In this document: piece after piece, positions 36,156 through 44,730 of the stretch
Layout of the letters: the number at the start of each line of letters is the position of its first letter
Position numbering within the stretch: position 1 is the stretch's first letter
Assembly (NCBI RefSeq): GCF_014652915.1
Contig: NZ_BMZS01000005.1
Span: 186,001-250,000 of the forward strand
Direction: 5' to 3'
Origin: Thalassobaculum fulvum
Lineage (GTDB): Bacteria > Pseudomonadota > Alphaproteobacteria > Thalassobaculales > Thalassobaculaceae
Length of the DNA stretch: 64,000 nt
The notes under the pieces: model-generated
The model's input: the letters and a program-made list of their open reading frames with translations, nothing else
The model's database searches: none
Told to the model about the DNA's origin: nothing
Position numbers and translations under genes: made by a program

Positions 36156-37637
36156 CTATTGTACGGTCGATACGCGAGGCCGACCCAGGCCGGCAAATCG
36201 CCTCCGCAGTTCGGCGTGGATCCAGCCTGCGACGAACTTCGAGGCGCGAACCAGGTGGTTCGGGTAATGCAGCGTCATCTGTACGAACATCTTGAGAGAC
36301 GCCGGCTTCAGATAGAACGACAACAATATCCGGTTGTAGTGACGATCCAGCTGTCGGACCGTCATCCCCTCCGGCGTCCAGATGAAGACCATGCCGTTCA
36401 TCTTGTCCCAGTGCTCGTCGCGGATGCGCGTGCCGAATAGGTCCATATAGATCGGCGAGCCGGGATAGGGGGTGAACTTGGTCAACTGCATCTCCTGCAT
36501 GGGAATGCTGGAGATGAACGCCTCGGTCTGCGCGATCGTCTCTTCCGTTTCGCCGGGGTAGCCCAGAATGAACAGCCCCTTGACGCGTATTCCCGCTTCG
36601 GCCGACCAGGCCACCGCCTGCCTGGATTTCGCGACCCCGAGCGATTTCTCCATTTTCTGCAGGATCTCGTCCGAGCCGGATTCCAACCCGTACATGACCT
36701 CCCAGCAACCGGCCCGCTTCATCAGGGCGAGCAGTTCGGGGCGCACGGAATCGGCCCGGGCCAGGCAGGTCCAGGTCAGTCCCAGCCGCTCCTCGATCAG
36801 GAGATTGCAGAACTCGGTGGCCCGTTTGCGGCTGGCCAGGAACAGGTCGTCGACGAAGATGATGTGGCGGACGCCGTACTGTTCCTTCAGATGCCTCATC
36901 ATCTCGACGACCTTGCCGGGAGAGTAGTGTCTCATCCGGCCGCCGAACGTCGACGTGTCGCAGAACCGGCACTTGAAGGGGCATCCGCGCGAGGCCGCGA
37001 TCGAGGCGACCGGGCCGTGCGGAAACTCGTAGACCATGGGCAGGTAGGCACGGGGGAAATCCGGCAGCAGGTCCCAGGCCGGAAACGGCAGCCGGTCCAG
37101 GTCCTTCTCGACGGGGCCCGGCGCCGTGCCCCGGGGCCTGCCGTCTTCGTCCCGGTAGATGATGCCGTTGACGCTGCCGATGTCGCCGCCGGAACTGTAA
37201 CAGGCGAGCACCTGCGACAGGGTCAGTTCGCCTTCGCCGACGACCGCCAGGTCGAACTCCGGGAACCGCGACATGGTTTCGGGGCCCATCGAGGAGACGT
37301 GCGGACCGCCGACCAGGATCCTGGTTTCCGGTAACCGCCGCTTGACGCCCCGGGCAATCGCCGCCGCGTTGCTGACTCCCACCGTGAACAGCGTGAAACC
37401 GACATAGGCGGGCCGCATCGACACGATCCGCTCGATCGTGTCCGCCACGTCGAGGCCCTGGATGGTGCACTCGATGATGCTCGCCCGATAGCCGTCCTGG
37501 CGGACCTGTGCGGCCAGATGGAGCAAGCCGAGCGACGGCGAGTTGTCGGCGATGTGCCGCACGAACTCGTAACCCGGCGCGATACGCTCGTAGGGCGGGT
37601 TGACGAAGACTATGGAGTGCTGGCTCGGCTGGTCCAT
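36156..37637 (-). CDS. B12-binding-type radical SAM protein (2)
   Basis: 493 residues from the ATG at 37637, with GGGGGAG 5 bases upstream. The N-terminal domain has the usual VGGPHVSSMGPE and VVGEGELTL turns of the BchE/HpnR-type family; the classical DxHxxG cobalamin His motif is not visible, as in many members. Cys219, Cys223 and Cys226 (RGCPFKCRFC) form the radical-SAM site. The C-terminal region is Arg-rich and probably peripheral to the membrane. Homologous groups methylate or cyclise lipids and tetrapyrroles. It follows the DGD1-like gene by 23 bases. Confidence 0.85.
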   Translation of the reverse strand: MDQPSQHSIVFVNPPYERIAPGYEFVRHIADNSPSLGLLHLAAQVRQDGYRASIIECTIQGLDVADTIERIVSMRPAYVGFTLFTVGVSNAAAIARGVKRRLPETRILVGGPHVSSMGPETMSRFPEFDLAVVGEGELTLSQVLACYSSGGDIGSVNGIIYRDEDGRPRGTAPGPVEKDLDRLPFPAWDLLPDFPRAYLPMVYEFPHGPVASIAASRGCPFKCRFCDTSTFGGRMRHYSPGKVVEMMRHLKEQYGVRHIIFVDDLFLASRKRATEFCNLLIEERLGLTWTCLARADSVRPELLALMKRAGCWEVMYGLESGSDEILQKMEKSLGVAKSRQAVAWSAEAGIRVKGLFILGYPGETEETIAQTEAFISSIPMQEMQLTKFTPYPGSPIYMDLFGTRIRDEHWDKMNGMVFIWTPEGMTVRQLDRHYNRILLSFYLKPASLKMFVQMTLHYPNHLVRASKFVAGWIHAELRRRFAGLGRPRVSTVQ

Positions 37638-37660
37638 GCGTCTCCCCCGGTCGGCTCGTT

Positions 37661-38893
37661 TCAACTGGGCGCGCGCCCGTAGCCGCCGCCGTCGTCATGC
37701 GATGGTTTCGCCGGGACAGGTGAAACCGGTCGGCCAGGACCTTCGGCCTGTTCCCACAATGCCGCCAAGTTGCGGCAGGCATTGCGCCAGTCGAAATCAT
37801 GGCGAATGTCCTGCGGCAAAGCAGGTTTCGTCATCATAGCCGTCTTCAGCGCCGCGATGGCACTGTCGAGAGTGTCATAAGCGTGAACGTTCCGGTAGCG
37901 CAGAAACGGCTGATTGGCCGGACAGCGCGGCAGAACCGCATGACGGCCGGCGACCAGGGCGTCGGCCGCCGCGGTGGTCAGCACCTCGCTGACCGCCGGG
38001 TTGAGGTAGACCCGGTAGTCGGGCAGCCACTCCCAGGGACTGGCGGTCGGCCCCATGAAGCGGATCGGGGCGTTGCGCCGCACGGCCTCGGCTTCGATGG
38101 CGGCGGAGTCCTGGCCGTAGCCGTACACGTCGATGGGGTATCCGGTGCGACAGGCGATCTCGATGACCGAGGCCAAGCCCTTGTCCCACACCAGACGGCC
38201 GAGGAAATAGATGCCGCGGCAACCCTCGGCCACCGGCGGCACCGCGGCGTAGGCCGGAAGCACACCGGTGACGCGGGCGCCGGCGGCCACGGGGTGGCCG
38301 AGATCGCTCAGGTCGATGGCGGGAGACAGCGGAACCAGCAGGTCGGTCCGCGTACGCATCGCATGGCGGTTGATGCGGTTCAGGAGCGACGCCCAGGCGC
38401 GCGCTGCCGGCCAACCGCTGTTGCGGGCATAGGCGTCGTAGTTGGTCATCACGACGCCGACCACCTTCTCCGCCATGATCTGCGCGCGCCGCCGCGTCCG
38501 GACGTTCCAACACAGGTGCTCGGGTTCGCCCAGCACCAGCACCCGGGCCGGCGGGACCGAGCCGAAGACGTCCTGCAACGGCAGGATGCTGCGCAGCGAG
38601 GGATAGTAGCGGCCGGGATAGAACCGCACCTCGGGCAGCGGCGGACAGCCGAGACGGTCCGCCTCCTCGGCCAGCCAGCGCGCCTGGTCGGCCGGCTCGG
38701 CGAAGCGCTCGCCTTCCCAGATCAGGGCCTGCTGGGCGGGGGGGAGCCACGGCACCACGAGGCACGTCCGCAACCCCATCTCGGCGAGGCCGCAGGCGTA
38801 CCACAAGGTGAGGAATGCCGGCCCGGTGCGCCACGGCAGGGTTGCCGAGGTGACGACCGCGACGTCGAAGGCGTCCTGCCGAGCCGGCGTCAC
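37661..38893 (-). CDS. DGD1-like glycosyltransferase (digalactosyldiacylglycerol synthase type, GT4)
   Basis: 410 residues, GTG start overlapping the upstream stop (GTGA). The N-terminal half has the plant DGD1 pattern: VVTSATLPWRTGPAF, then LVVPWLPPAQQALIW, RFYPGRYYPSLRSILPLQDV, and EPEHLCWNV...VVGVVMTNY. The C-terminal half is a GT4 donor domain (YFLGRLVWDKGLASVIEIA, VYGYGQD, NPAVSEVLTTAAADALVAG). Plant enzymes add a second galactose to MGDG. Together with the MGD1-like gene at 29177 this predicts a di-glycosyl diacylglycerol. The sugar is unproven. Confidence 0.8.
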   Translation of the reverse strand: MTPARQDAFDVAVVTSATLPWRTGPAFLTLWYACGLAEMGLRTCLVVPWLPPAQQALIWEGERFAEPADQARWLAEEADRLGCPPLPEVRFYPGRYYPSLRSILPLQDVFGSVPPARVLVLGEPEHLCWNVRTRRRAQIMAEKVVGVVMTNYDAYARNSGWPAARAWASLLNRINRHAMRTRTDLLVPLSPAIDLSDLGHPVAAGARVTGVLPAYAAVPPVAEGCRGIYFLGRLVWDKGLASVIEIACRTGYPIDVYGYGQDSAAIEAEAVRRNAPIRFMGPTASPWEWLPDYRVYLNPAVSEVLTTAAADALVAGRHAVLPRCPANQPFLRYRNVHAYDTLDSAIAALKTAMMTKPALPQDIRHDFDWRNACRNLAALWEQAEGPGRPVSPVPAKPSHDDGGGYGRAPS

Positions 38894-40098
38894 ATCAGTC
38901 CCGCATAGAAGGCGCCGACCCCGAGAACCGCGTGCAGCAGGCTGACGCCGGCCAGGTTCCGGTGCCGCAGATAGATGGCGCCGAACACGATACTGCTCAC
39001 GAAGGTCAGCCCCACCGCCGCGAATCCGAAGTGCAGATGGAACATGGCGAAGCCCCCCGCGGCTAGGACATTCGAGAAGATGCCACGGGAATCGTTGAGA
39101 AACCGGCGGAACGACGAGAGCAGCAAGCCGCGCCCGACGAGTTCCTGCAGGAAGGAATGCACGACGTACGGAATGATGCCCGTCAGGTCGGCGAGCGTGA
39201 TCGTCATCGGCCGTCCCGGCAGAATGTCCATCGCGCGCAGGCTCGCGCCGAGCCCAAGCACCAGAGCCAGGCCGATCAGGGACATCACGGCCCCCTCGGT
39301 CAGGGACCGGCGGATGCCGCTCGTGGTCACCCCCAGTTCCCGAAACGGGATGCCCATGTGGTGGATAATCGCGAAACTGGGGACCAGCAGGATCGCGAGG
39401 TACTGCCAGGCAAAGCTGACGGTGTAGATGTCGATCTCGACGATCTGCCTGGCGATCACGTCGTTGACCACGGTGCCGATGGTCATCATCGCCAGGATGT
39501 AGATGAAGAAGCGGCCGAACTGCTGCTGCTCGCGGGCGCGACGGAGATCGCTTTCGAGCGCCTGCACATACCGGTCGTTGCTTTCGCGCATGCGTCGAAC
39601 GACGGTGGTGCTCAGGCTGCCCTTGAGCTCGGCAAGTCGACGATCGCCGTCGGGCAGGGCGCGGACATCGTCGGGATCGACGACCGAGAGCCGGCAATCC
39701 GTCTCGGCTCGCGCCGACAACGAACGCGGGGCGCCGTCGATCATCGCCATTTCGCCGAGCGTCTGCCCGGGACCGATCTCCGCGACGCGGTATTCCGCCT
39801 GAGCGCCGGTGGCGGGCCGGAACACCAGGACCGTTCCCTGTTCGATGACATAGAGGAGGTCGGAGACGTCTCCTTCGTCGAAAATTACTTGGCCGGAAGT
39901 AAAATTAACTTGTCTTGCGGTGTGTGTTATGGTCGACCAAGTTTCTTCAGTCAGTCCTGTTAGAGAATGAAGGGCCTTTCCCAGTTCTGTGCCGCCGGTT
40001 TCTGCAGAACTCGCCCCATCCTGGAACAAAACGGTTTGGTCTGACACTTTCAGAGTTCCATCTGGTATTGCGATCTTTCGGCGCGCCGTTGATAGCAT
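38890..40098 (-). CDS. Cyclic-nucleotide-binding domain fused to CPBP-type membrane protease
   Basis: 402 residues from the ATG at 40098 (no Shine-Dalgarno sequence; start uncertain, 40248 also possible). Residues about 45-175 form a cNMP-binding domain (VIFDEGDVSDLLYVIEQGTV, GQTLGEMAMIDGAPRSLSARA). The rest is polytopic and carries CPBP/Abi motifs: QELVGRG, where the usual EE pair reads QE, and FAMFHLHFG. This suggests a membrane protease-like protein gated by cAMP or another ligand; the changed Glu may weaken catalysis. The first 60 codons are clearly more AT-rich than the surroundings. First gene of the DGD1-like/radical-SAM operon. Confidence 0.8.
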   Translation of the reverse strand: MLSTARRKIAIPDGTLKVSDQTVLFQDGASSAETGGTELGKALHSLTGLTEETWSTITHTARQVNFTSGQVIFDEGDVSDLLYVIEQGTVLVFRPATGAQAEYRVAEIGPGQTLGEMAMIDGAPRSLSARAETDCRLSVVDPDDVRALPDGDRRLAELKGSLSTTVVRRMRESNDRYVQALESDLRRAREQQQFGRFFIYILAMMTIGTVVNDVIARQIVEIDIYTVSFAWQYLAILLVPSFAIIHHMGIPFRELGVTTSGIRRSLTEGAVMSLIGLALVLGLGASLRAMDILPGRPMTITLADLTGIIPYVVHSFLQELVGRGLLLSSFRRFLNDSRGIFSNVLAAGGFAMFHLHFGFAAVGLTFVSSIVFGAIYLRHRNLAGVSLLHAVLGVGAFYAGLM

Positions 40099-40301
40099 GG
40101 CAGAGCGGGGCGGACAATCTGGGCCGGCGTCGAGGCCACCGCCCCGGGGCACGCGCGACGGAGGGGCACGCGCGACGGAGACGCCGGGGTTCCAACCGGT
40201 GGGGTTTTCCCTGGCAATCGGGGGAGCGGCCCCTAAAATCGTCGGCACGGCCGGCCGACCGGACCTCGCGGTTCAGATCTTCCCGAAGAAGGGGACCGAT
40301 C

Positions 40302-41429
40302 ATCACTCCCCCCAGGACGACGATCCCGCAGACGTCCCCGAAGGCCTCGGTCGACGAGGACCGGGCCGCCATCGATGCCGCGATCGATCGGGTCCTGTCA
40401 TCGGGCATGTATATCCTGGGCCCCGAAGTGGATGCCTTCGAGGCGGCGTTCGCGCGCTACGTCGGACCGGAGCATGCCGTCGGCGTGGCCAGCGGCACCG
40501 ACGCCATCACCCTCGCCCTGCGCGCCCTGGGCATCGGCCCGGGCGACGCGGTCGCCACGGTGTCCCATACGGCAGTCGCCACCGTTGCCGCCATTCGCGC
40601 CTGCGGTGCCCGGCCGGTGTGGGTGGACATCGATCCGGCCACGTACGTCATGGACCTCGACGATCTGGAGCGGCGGGTCGGCGCGGAGCCGGTGAGGGCG
40701 GTGGTGGCGGTGCACCTGTACGGCAACATGGTGCCGCCCGGGCCGCTGCTGGAGATCTGCCGCCGCCACGGTCTGCGGCTGATCGAGGACTGTGCCCAGG
40801 CGCACGGCGCCTCCTGGGATGGCCGATCGGCCGGCGGTTTCGGCGACGCCGCCGCCTTCAGCTTCTACCCGACCAAGAACCTCGGTGCGCTCGGGGACGG
40901 CGGCATGGTCGTAACCGGCGATGCCGAGGTGGCGGCACGGGCCCGGCGCCTGCGCCAGTACGGTTGGCGCGAGCGCTTCGTCAGCGCCGAAGAGGGTTTC
41001 AACACGCGGCTGGATCCCCTGCAGGCGGCGGTGCTGGGTGTCCTGCTGGGCCGCCTGGAGGCCCGCAACGAGGCCCGGCGTGCCGCCGCCGCAGCCTACG
41101 ACGCGGCCCTGGCCGGCGTGGCCGATCTCGGGCTGCCGGGGACATCGCCGGGTGTCCGGCATGTCTATCACCAGTATGTGGTTCGCCATCCCCGCCGCGA
41201 CGAACTGGCGGCGTTTCTCGCGTCGCATGGCATCGGTACCGCGATCCACTACCCGGTCCCGGTTCACCGCCAGCCGGCCTATGCCGGCCGCTTTCCGCCC
41301 GAGGACCTGCCGGCGACCGAAGCGGTTTCCGGCGAGATCCTCAGCCTGCCGATGTTTCCGCAACTCGGGGCCGAGCGGGCCCGCCACGTGGCCACGCTCA
41401 TTCGGCGGTTCTCGAGTGCGGCGGCATGA
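40302..41429 (+). CDS. DegT/DnrJ/EryC1/StrS aminotransferase (start unclear)
   Basis: About 375 residues. Family landmarks: VLSSGMYILGPEVDAFE, ASGTDAITLALRALG, Asp in IEDCAQAHGA, and PLP Lys in FYPTKNLGALGDGG. It probably aminates a keto-sugar nucleotide. No ATG, GTG or TTG occurs at the expected N-terminus; ATC codons at 40299/40302 follow GAAGGGGA and may start translation, or the start is the Met of SGMYILG, which would trim the protein. The frame is open back to 39915 over the divergent gene. ATGA overlap with the epimerase downstream. Confidence 0.8.
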   Translation: MTPPRTTIPQTSPKASVDEDRAAIDAAIDRVLSSGMYILGPEVDAFEAAFARYVGPEHAVGVASGTDAITLALRALGIGPGDAVATVSHTAVATVAAIRACGARPVWVDIDPATYVMDLDDLERRVGAEPVRAVVAVHLYGNMVPPGPLLEICRRHGLRLIEDCAQAHGASWDGRSAGGFGDAAAFSFYPTKNLGALGDGGMVVTGDAEVAARARRLRQYGWRERFVSAEEGFNTRLDPLQAAVLGVLLGRLEARNEARRAAAAAYDAALAGVADLGLPGTSPGVRHVYHQYVVRHPRRDELAAFLASHGIGTAIHYPVPVHRQPAYAGRFPPEDLPATEAVSGEILSLPMFPQLGAERARHVATLIRRFSSAAA

Positions 41430-42418
41430 CCGTCGATGTCGGAGCGCTGTCCGGTCGATCCGTCCTGATCATCGGCGGCCTGGGCTTCATCGGGGCCAAC
41501 CTGGCGGGCCGGCTGGTCGGGCTCGGGGCGAATGTCCTGCTGGTCGACAGCATGAACCCGCTCTACGGCGGCAACATGTACAACATCGCCGGTATCGCCG
41601 CCCGGGTGAAAGTCAACATCTCGGACGTCCGCGACCGCCACAGTCTGCCGCATCTGCTGCGAGGTCAGGAGTTCATCTTCAATCTCGCCGGCCAGACCAG
41701 TCACATGGACTCCATGCTCGACCCCTTCACCGACATGGAGATCAACGCGACCGCCCAGCTCGCGTTGCTGGAGGCCTGCCGCGAGCACGCCGTCGACGCC
41801 AAGATCGTCTTCGCCTCGACGCGCCAGATCTACGGTCGGCCGCAGTATCTGCCGGTGGACGAGAAGCACCCCATCAAACCGGTCGACGTCAACGGCATCA
41901 ACAAGACCGCCGGCGAGTTCTATCACATTCTCTACGGCGAGGTTTACGGCTTGCGGACGACGGTCCTGCGGCTGACGAACACCTACGGTCCGCGCATGCG
42001 GATCAAGGATGCACGGCAGACCTTTCTGGGCGTGTGGTTCCGCAAGGTGATCGAGGGCGAGCCGTTCGAGGTCTGGGGCGGCGAGCAGAAGCGCGACTAC
42101 AGCTATGTGGACGACGTCGTCGAAGCCCTGCTTCTGGCTGCCGTCGATCCGGGTTGCGACGCCATGACCTTCAACGTCGGCGGCCACGAGGTGCTGTCGC
42201 TGGCCGAGACCGCCGACATCATCCGCGCCGCCTGGCCGGGAGCCCGCTACGTCGTGCGCGACTATCCGGCGGAGCGCAAGGCCATCGACATCGGTGACTA
42301 CTACAGCGACTACTCGCTGCTGCGCGAACGGACCGGATGGCAGCCGCGGGTTTCCTTTCGGGACGGCGTCGCCCGGACGCTGGCGTTCTACGCCGAAACC
42401 CTGAAGCACTACGTGTGA
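41426..42418 (+). CDS. NAD-dependent epimerase/dehydratase with altered YxxxK motif
   Basis: 330 residues of an extended SDR. NAD loop GGLGFIG is at 17-23, Ser131-Thr132 in FASTRQIYG, and the Lys of the catalytic pair is Lys160 in VNGINKTAGE. The Tyr expected four residues before Lys160 is Asn156. Sugar-nucleotide landmarks LRLTNTYGPRM and RDYSYVDDVV are present. It works with the aminotransferase encoded just upstream, probably on the same sugar nucleotide. It may be a subclass with another acid/base residue, or not a redox catalyst. Confidence 0.82.
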   Translation: MTVDVGALSGRSVLIIGGLGFIGANLAGRLVGLGANVLLVDSMNPLYGGNMYNIAGIAARVKVNISDVRDRHSLPHLLRGQEFIFNLAGQTSHMDSMLDPFTDMEINATAQLALLEACREHAVDAKIVFASTRQIYGRPQYLPVDEKHPIKPVDVNGINKTAGEFYHILYGEVYGLRTTVLRLTNTYGPRMRIKDARQTFLGVWFRKVIEGEPFEVWGGEQKRDYSYVDDVVEALLLAAVDPGCDAMTFNVGGHEVLSLAETADIIRAAWPGARYVVRDYPAERKAIDIGDYYSDYSLLRERTGWQPRVSFRDGVARTLAFYAETLKHYV

Positions 42419-42536
42419 CCGGTCGGACGCGAGCGGCCCGGAGTCGAGCGGCCGGCCCCACTGTCCGTCGAACCGGGCGTCTCTGGGCTGACCGAACCGG
42501 ACCTGCCCCCGGTCGGTGCCTCACGGACACTGCGTA

Positions 42537-42569
42537 CCCCGCACCGGTGATCCCCCCGCACCGGTGATC
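42537..42569 (+). repeat. Tandem repeat, 16-bp unit twice
   Basis: CCCCGCACCGGTGATC occurs at 42537-42552 and again at 42554-42569 (17-base period). It lies in the leader in front of the lipoprotein operon. Each unit contains the palindrome CACCGGTG. Confidence 0.7.
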
Positions 42570-42645
42570 TCCCATGCCGGTACCCGCGTCGGCAGGCGAT
42601 TCACGGTGCGCTCACACCGGATCCGCAGCATCCGGATGCCGATCG

Positions 42646-42685
42646 GCGAGAGACCGGCACCGGTCTTCGGATGCCGGTCTCTCGC
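42646..42685 (+). promoter_or_regulatory. Perfect 14-bp stem-loop in the lipoprotein operon leader
   Basis: GCGAGAGACCGGCA (42646-42659) and TGCCGGTCTCTCGC (42672-42685) pair perfectly around a 12-base loop, ending 30 bases before the ATG at 42716. A 12-bp palindrome GCATCCGGATGC (42628-42639) precedes it. There is no T tract. It may be a leader RNA structure, or end transcription from the epimerase gene. Nothing else was found in the 297-base gap 42419-42715. Confidence 0.6.
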
Positions 42686-42715
42686 ACCAGACGGTACGCG
42701 ACCACGGGGGAAACC

Positions 42716-43957
42716 ATGAAATCGAGAACCTGCGCGTTCGCCCTTCGGATGCCGCCGGTGTTCGGGCGTAGGGCACCGCTCGCGGCTGCCGCCGGCGCCC
42801 TGCTGCTGTCGGGCTGCGGAATGACGACGCACCTCCACGACGAGAAGCTGGCGAACCTCTCCACCAAACTGCAGAGCGAGTTCGCGGCCTACCAGGAGGA
42901 TCAGCCGTCGCTCTACCTGACCATGACGGCGAACGTCGCGGCGTTCGCCAAGGAAGAGGACGCGACGCTGGAGCGCTTCGCGGACAATGTCGAGGCCGCG
43001 CTCCTGACGAAGGCGCCGACCCTGACGTTCAAGGAGTACGAGGACCGGATCAAGAAGAAGCGGGCGGCGCTCGACGCCCTGGGCACGGAAGGATCCGACG
43101 CGCTTCGCGAGGACCTGAAGAAGCGGGGGGGCGCGCTGACGAAGCGCGACGACCTCGACGGGGTGATCAAGGACTTCAAGGCCAAGATCAAGGCGGCGGA
43201 GGCGCAGGAGAAGAAGTGGGCCGCCATGATCGCCACCTTCCAGGACGCGATCGCGGCGCTGCCGGCCGCCCTGGACAAGCTGGCGACCGGCAGGGCTGGA
43301 CTCGATGCCCTGGACAGCGTCTTCACGACCAGGGACGCCGACACCACCGCGCTCAAGGACAAGCTCGCCGGCATCGCCCGCACCGAGCTGACCGACGCCC
43401 CGGGCATCGCGGTCCGGATCCTGCAGCTCGGCCTCGATCTCGCCGAGCTCGAGCGGGAGCAGGCGCAGCTCACCCTTCTCGCCCTCGACGAGCGCCGCAA
43501 GGTGTACGAGGACTTCGCGGCGTCGGTCAGCGTCGCCTCGTCGCTGCTCGACAAGGCCGAGGACTACCGCAAGACGGCCACGGGCCTGCTGAAGAGCGCC
43601 TCGCCGACGTCCAGGCCGGCGGTCGCGATCATCGCCTACAAGACCACGCCGAAGTCCGGCGAGGACGTCGTCAGGGTCCAGAACATCATTCACCTGCTGC
43701 TGATGCCGCCGCGGCTGCTGGTCAGCGCGGACTCGCTGATCGCGCGCCAGGACGCCCTGGTTCGGCTCCGGCTGGCGAGGTTGGAGCATCTGGACTCGAT
43801 CGCCCGGTCGGCAGTCGGCGATCGCGCGAACCAGGCGGTCATCTCCAGCGGGCTGGATGCGCTGGTCGCGTACCACGCGGGCGGCATCACCGAGGAGGAC
43901 ATCGCCAACCTCATCCGTGTCGCCCAGGGCGTCGCGCTGTTCATCATTGCCGCATAG
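42716..43957 (+). CDS. Lipoprotein of unknown function, helical
   Basis: 413 residues from the ATG at 42716, behind GGGGGA. A lipoprotein signal ends in LLLSGC with Cys34 as the acylated residue; Gly35 argues for the outer membrane. The rest is largely alpha-helical and highly charged (IKKKRAALDALG, DFKAKIKAAEAQEKKW), with likely coiled coils, and ends in a hydrophobic VAQGVALFIIAA. I do not recognise a family. The next gene, also a lipoprotein, starts after 9 bases. Confidence 0.75.
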   Translation: MKSRTCAFALRMPPVFGRRAPLAAAAGALLLSGCGMTTHLHDEKLANLSTKLQSEFAAYQEDQPSLYLTMTANVAAFAKEEDATLERFADNVEAALLTKAPTLTFKEYEDRIKKKRAALDALGTEGSDALREDLKKRGGALTKRDDLDGVIKDFKAKIKAAEAQEKKWAAMIATFQDAIAALPAALDKLATGRAGLDALDSVFTTRDADTTALKDKLAGIARTELTDAPGIAVRILQLGLDLAELEREQAQLTLLALDERRKVYEDFAASVSVASSLLDKAEDYRKTATGLLKSASPTSRPAVAIIAYKTTPKSGEDVVRVQNIIHLLLMPPRLLVSADSLIARQDALVRLRLARLEHLDSIARSAVGDRANQAVISSGLDALVAYHAGGITEEDIANLIRVAQGVALFIIAA

Positions 43958-43966
43958 GAGGGCGCC

Positions 43967-44671
43967 ATGAACCGGTACCGAATTCCAACTGCCCGGCAGG
44001 CCGTGCTGCTCGGCGCCTGCGCCGCCCAGCTGATGCTCGCCGGTTGCGCCGGCGACAACGCCCGCACGGTCGCCTTCAATACCCTGCAGACCACCGTCCT
44101 GTACGAGAAGAAGCTGGACGCGAAGATCGCGGCGGAACAGGCCTTCTATCGCACCCAGCTCACCACGCTGCGCGAGAGCCTGGCGGGCGCGCCGATCGAC
44201 CGGAAATGCCTGCCGGACGGCGCAGGCCCGACGGGCGGAAGTGCACCTGCAGGCGGGCTGGCGGCCAAACCGGCCGACGAGAGGGATTGCTTCGGCAACC
44301 CGGACTTCAAGAGCAGCTGGCTGTACGGGCGCATCTTCACCGCGGCCCAGCGTGACGCCCGGACGACCGCGGGCCGGCTGCTGTCGTCGGACGACGGCGC
44401 GGTGATTGCCGAGATCATCGACTTCGCCGGCCGCGGCATCGACGTCCAGCGTGCCGCCCTCCGCGAGGTCGCCGACCAGCAGCGCGCCCTCACCGATCAG
44501 GTGGCAGGGAGCCTCAAGCCGCTGCAGAAGCAGAAGGCCCGGCTGGCGACGATCCGCAAGGGGCTGACCACCTTGTCGGCGACGCCGGATACCGGCCTCG
44601 ATCTGGGCCAGGTCCAGACGATCGCCGAGAAGATCGTCGAGCAGATCAAGGCTGCTTCCGCAGCGCAGTGA
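43967..44671 (+). CDS. Second lipoprotein of unknown function
   Basis: 234 residues with a lipoprotein signal ending LMLAGC (Cys27). The middle has a Cys pair (RKCLPD, DCFGNP) flanking a Gly/Ala/Pro-rich linker, possibly a disulfide. The C-terminal half is helical (LREVADQQRALTDQVAG, QVQTIAEKIVEQIKAA). It starts behind GGAGG 9 bases after the preceding gene. No family recognised; it is probably a partner of that lipoprotein. Confidence 0.75.
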   Translation: MNRYRIPTARQAVLLGACAAQLMLAGCAGDNARTVAFNTLQTTVLYEKKLDAKIAAEQAFYRTQLTTLRESLAGAPIDRKCLPDGAGPTGGSAPAGGLAAKPADERDCFGNPDFKSSWLYGRIFTAAQRDARTTAGRLLSSDDGAVIAEIIDFAGRGIDVQRAALREVADQQRALTDQVAGSLKPLQKQKARLATIRKGLTTLSATPDTGLDLGQVQTIAEKIVEQIKAASAAQ

Positions 44672-44730
44672 TCGGCGGCCGGCATCGCCGGTCGCGCGTC
44701 TCCGTTCCGGGCTGAAAGGACCCAGATGCC

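Noticed and set aside
28896-42418. Genomic island inserted at tRNA-Val
   Set aside because: The lipid block starts next to a tRNA, but I found no integrase and no direct repeat of the tRNA 3' end. Base composition differs only in short patches. Not supported without a repeat or comparative data.
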